DNA of 64,000 bases from Neglectibacter sp. X58 (GTDB lineage Bacteria; Bacillota; Clostridia; Oscillospirales; Acutalibacteraceae). The DNA is taken from the NCBI RefSeq assembly GCF_009936035.1, contig NZ_QWEO01000002.1, positions 62,001-126,000 on the forward strand. The letters run 5' to 3'. This document shows, in pieces, positions 61,716-64,000 of this stretch. Positions within the stretch are counted from its first letter, which is position 1; each line of letters opens with the position of its first letter. The notes beneath the pieces were generated by a model that did not search any database, was not told the origin of the DNA, and was given only the letters and a program-made list of their open reading frames with translations. The translations under genes were made by a program, and so were the position numbers.

Positions 61716-62363
61716 ATGTCCCGAGAAAAGAAGCCAAGAAACCAAAATCTGACCATCCCCAACGCGCTGTCCTGCATGCGCATTTTGCTTGTGCCCTTTT
61801 TCGCCTGGTGCTTTTTGCGGGGAAGCTTAGCCTGGGCGGCGGCGCTGCTGGTGCTTTCGGGCCTTACCGACATGTTTGACGGGCTGATTGCCCGCAAATG
61901 CAACCAGATAACGGAGCTGGGAAAAATTCTGGATCCCTTTGCCGACAAGCTGACCCAGGGGGTTGTGGCCCTGTGCCTTGCCATCAGGTTCCCCATGATA
62001 GGCCCTCTGTTAGGGCTGTTTATCGCCAAAGAGCTGCTGATGCTCTGCTGTGCCTTGGTACTTTTGAAAAAGCGCCGCCGCCCCGGCGGGGCCAAGTGGT
62101 ATGGCAAGGTGGCCACGGTGATGTTTTATGTGTCTGTGTCCGTCATTGTGGTGATGGACGGCCTGCACCTGGCCGCCACGCCCCAGGCCTTTTACACAGT
62201 GTCCTTTGTGCTCCTGACGCTTACAGCCCTGATGATGCTGTACGCCGCTTTCCGGTATTCCCAGGTGTTCTTCACCCTGCTCCATTCCACCGACGAGGAA
62301 AACCATCTGGATCTCCCGGATGAGATCCACGCCAAAAAAGGCGGCCCGCCCCCAGCGGCTTAG
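61716..62363 (+). CDS. CDP-alcohol phosphatidyltransferase (PgsA-like)
   Basis: This integral membrane enzyme of phospholipid synthesis is probably the CDP-diacylglycerol:glycerol-3-phosphate transferase. The 215-residue product has the complete catalytic motif in DMFDGLIARKCNQITELGKI...LDPFADK, with all conserved Asp, Gly, Ala and Arg residues. Helices flank it on both sides. The first helix (ALSCMRILLVPFFAWCF) matches PgsA. The C-terminal tail is charged. The ATG at 61716 follows AAGGG. Its stop overlaps the left end of a family B repeat. Confidence 0.88.
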   Translation: MSREKKPRNQNLTIPNALSCMRILLVPFFAWCFLRGSLAWAAALLVLSGLTDMFDGLIARKCNQITELGKILDPFADKLTQGVVALCLAIRFPMIGPLLGLFIAKELLMLCCALVLLKKRRRPGGAKWYGKVATVMFYVSVSVIVVMDGLHLAATPQAFYTVSFVLLTLTALMMLYAAFRYSQVFFTLLHSTDEENHLDLPDEIHAKKGGPPPAA

Positions 62364-62588
62364 GGCTTGTTTGGAAATAGAGAAAGTGCTGAATTTTTGA
62401 GACAAAACGGAGCGGTTTCAAGGCGGATGAACCGCAAACGCACATATGCGTTTTAGACAGGCTGAACATTCCGTTTACGGAATGTTTTCGCCTTGTCGAG
62501 GATTTTCAACTCAGAGAAACGCAAACGCATACATGCGTTCCGCTTTGGACAAAAAGACGGTGTTTTCGATTTTTCAAACAAGCCCTAG
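62360..62588. repeat. MITE-like repeat family B, copy 2 (about 228 bp)
   Basis: The ends TTAGGGCTTGTTTG and CAAACAAGCCCTAGG are inverted repeats. The interior shares GGTTTCAAGGCGGATGAACC, GCATATGCGTTTT-like, TCGAGGATTTT and GGACAAAAAGACGGT blocks with copies at 15622 and 44675, and adds a hairpin AACATTCCGTTTACGGAATG. The left end overlaps the pgsA stop codon. Confidence 0.85.
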
Positions 62589-62608
62589 GGCCTGCCTTAA
62601 ACCCAACG

Positions 62609-62680
62609 GAAAGGAGCGGCGCCGGTCTGCGCAAGGGGATTTTTCCCTTTTGTGCAGATTTTTGGTTCCCATAGCGTTTT
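62609..62680 (+). promoter_or_regulatory. Shared hairpin leader, copy before addB
   Basis: It begins GAAAGGAGCGGCGCCGG. The inner stem TCTGCGCAAGGGGA pairs with TCCCTTTTGTGCAGA; the outer stem is weaker. The start ATG follows CCCATAGCGTTTT, which is a poor ribosome site by itself. Confidence 0.72.
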
Positions 62681-64000
62681 ATGCTGCAATTTGTGCTGGG
62701 CCGCGCGGGAAGCGGAAAAACAGAATATATGCGCAGGATGCTGGCGGACAAGGCCCTGTCAGGAGACAGCAGGTGCATCATGCTGGTGCCCGAGCAGTAT
62801 TCCTTTGAAACGGAAAAGGCCATGCTGCGCCTGGCAGGGGCCAGGCAGGCCAATGCCATCGGCATCTACAGCTTCACGAGGCTTGCGGAAACCGTTTTCC
62901 GCCGGGAAGGCGGGGCGGCAGGGCGCAGGCTCAGCGACGGGGGCAGGCGCATCCTGATGTCCTGCGCCATCGCGGCCTGCCAGGACAGCCTGGAGGTATA
63001 CCGCAGCGCCGCCCAAAGCGGGCGGACAACAGACATGATGCTCACCGCGGTAAACGAGATGAAAATGTGCGGGATAGAGCCTTTACAGCTTTTGGAAACA
63101 GCAGGGCGGCTGAAGGGCCAGGGCCTGGGACAGAAGGCGCGGGAGCTGGGGCTGATTTTTGAAACCTATGAAGCTTTGGTGGCGGCTTCCTACCTGGATG
63201 CCCGGGACGACCTGACAAGGCTGGCCCAGGCCCTGGAGGAAAGCCGCTTTTTTGCAGGCTGCACTGTGGCGGTAGATTCCTTTGAAGGCTTCACCGTCCA
63301 GGAAATGAAGGTGCTGGGGCAAATCCTCCGGCGGGCTGAAACCGTTACCGTCTCCTTGTGTACCGATGGCCTTGGGGATGACGCCGGGCTTTTCGCCCTG
63401 GTAGACCGCACCCATGCCCGCCTGCGCCGCCTAGCAGAGGAGCAGGGGGTGGGAATGCTGCCTCCTGTGGTGCTGACAGGCGCGCCGCGCTTTCATAATG
63501 AAAGCCTGAAGCTGCTGGAGGCTGGGCTTTTCTCCGGCGGGGAGGGGCTTTCCGCGGAGGACAGCCAGGGAGTTGCCCTGTTTCAGGCCAAGGACGTGTA
63601 CCAGGAGTCGGAATTTGTGGCGGCCACTATCCGGCGGCTGGTGGAGGAGCGGCACTGGCGGTACCGGGACATCTCCATCATCTGCCGGGATCCTTCCCGG
63701 TATTACGGCAGCCTGGACGTGGCCCTGAAAAAGCGAGACATTCCCTGTTTCATGTCCCAGCCCATGCGGGTGGACGCGGAGCCTGTAACGCGCTTTGCCC
63801 TGGGGGCCTTCCGGTGCGTGCAGTCGGGGCTTGCCACAGACAGCCTTTTGGAGCTTCTGAAAACCGGGGTGTCCGGCTTTACCGCGGAGGAAATTTCCGA
63901 TTTGGAAAATTACGCCTTCCTGTGGAAGGTAACCGGTTCCGGCTGGCGGCAGGAATTTGTCCGGCACCCCCAGGGCTTTGGGCGGGAATTTACAGAAGCG
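62681..64000 (+). CDS. addB: ATP-dependent helicase/nuclease subunit AddB, N-terminal part
   Basis: AddB works with AddA in double-strand-break resection, the Firmicutes counterpart of RecBCD. The first 440 residues are present and the gene continues beyond the right edge. The N-terminus MLQFVLGRAGSGKTEYMRR carries the Walker A of the AddB helicase-like fold. It is followed by LVPEQYSFETEKAML and SFTRLAETVF, both typical of AddB. The C-terminal iron-sulfur nuclease domain lies outside. The ATG at 62681 follows the shared hairpin leader; addA is expected downstream. Confidence 0.93.
   Translation, partial: MLQFVLGRAGSGKTEYMRRMLADKALSGDSRCIMLVPEQYSFETEKAMLRLAGARQANAIGIYSFTRLAETVFRREGGAAGRRLSDGGRRILMSCAIAACQDSLEVYRSAAQSGRTTDMMLTAVNEMKMCGIEPLQLLETAGRLKGQGLGQKARELGLIFETYEALVAASYLDARDDLTRLAQALEESRFFAGCTVAVDSFEGFTVQEMKVLGQILRRAETVTVSLCTDGLGDDAGLFALVDRTHARLRRLAEEQGVGMLPPVVLTGAPRFHNESLKLLEAGLFSGGEGLSAEDSQGVALFQAKDVYQESEFVAATIRRLVEERHWRYRDISIICRDPSRYYGSLDVALKKRDIPCFMSQPMRVDAEPVTRFALGAFRCVQSGLATDSLLELLKTGVSGFTAEEISDLENYAFLWKVTGSGWRQEFVRHPQGFGREFTEA

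Overview
The window looks like chromosome from an endospore-forming, high-GC Clostridia bacterium, most likely a gut Oscillospiraceae/Ruminococcaceae relative. The evidence is the sporulation and germination genes (spoVAC, spoIIP, bofA, ypeB), ECF transporter genes, Firmicutes-type T-box and lysine riboswitches, addB and sbcCD, GC-rich genes between AT-rich promoters, and frequent TTG or GTG starts after strong AAGGAG sites. No rRNA, CRISPR array, intact insertion sequence or intact prophage was found.

Layout. 1-12 kb: an acetyltransferase start; alaS-hinT-mtaB; a small convergent gene; a T-box RNA ahead of two tiny membrane proteins; a polysaccharide deacetylase; a sodium:alanine-type symporter; a lysine-riboswitch NhaC-family transporter; a ThuA-like protein; and an HTH protein fused to a desulfoferrodoxin-like domain. 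12-15 kb: a candidate small RNA, tRNA-Thr and tRNA-Tyr, then a graveyard of integrase and serine-recombinase fragments. 15-31 kb: spoVAC, a Vat/CatB-like acetyltransferase, murF, lepA, a D,D-carboxypeptidase, sbcD-sbcC, a rhomboid-like protein, and a cluster of a C39 peptidase, a membrane protein, a phosphatase and an M23 hydrolase. 31-49 kb: spoIIP with two small genes, citrate synthase, a lipoprotein, a LURP-one protein, a TetR/ABC exporter pair, murD, RNase R, bofA, a solute-binding lipoprotein with an unusual C-terminal domain, and ypeB. 49-64 kb: ruvC-ruvA-x-ruvB, glmM, a methyltransferase, ecfA1-GNAT-ecfA2-ecfT, a second HTH regulator, a Nudix remnant, truA, a beta-propeller membrane protein, cvpA, pgsA and the start of addB.

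The most unusual content is non-coding. At least six genes (a VOC protein, a C39 peptidase, a rhomboid-like protein, RNase R, YpeB, AddB) share a 70-80 nt leader. It starts with GAAAGGAGC-like bases, continues with a two-part hairpin whose arms covary between copies, and ends at the start codon. I do not recognise it as a described RNA family. Three further intergenic repeat families are present: a palindromic element of about 105 bp, a MITE-like element with CTAGAGTCTGTTTT ends, and a 135-bp tandem repeat. A short GC-rich motif also recurs five times. Together they suggest heavy colonisation of intergenic space by small structured repeats.
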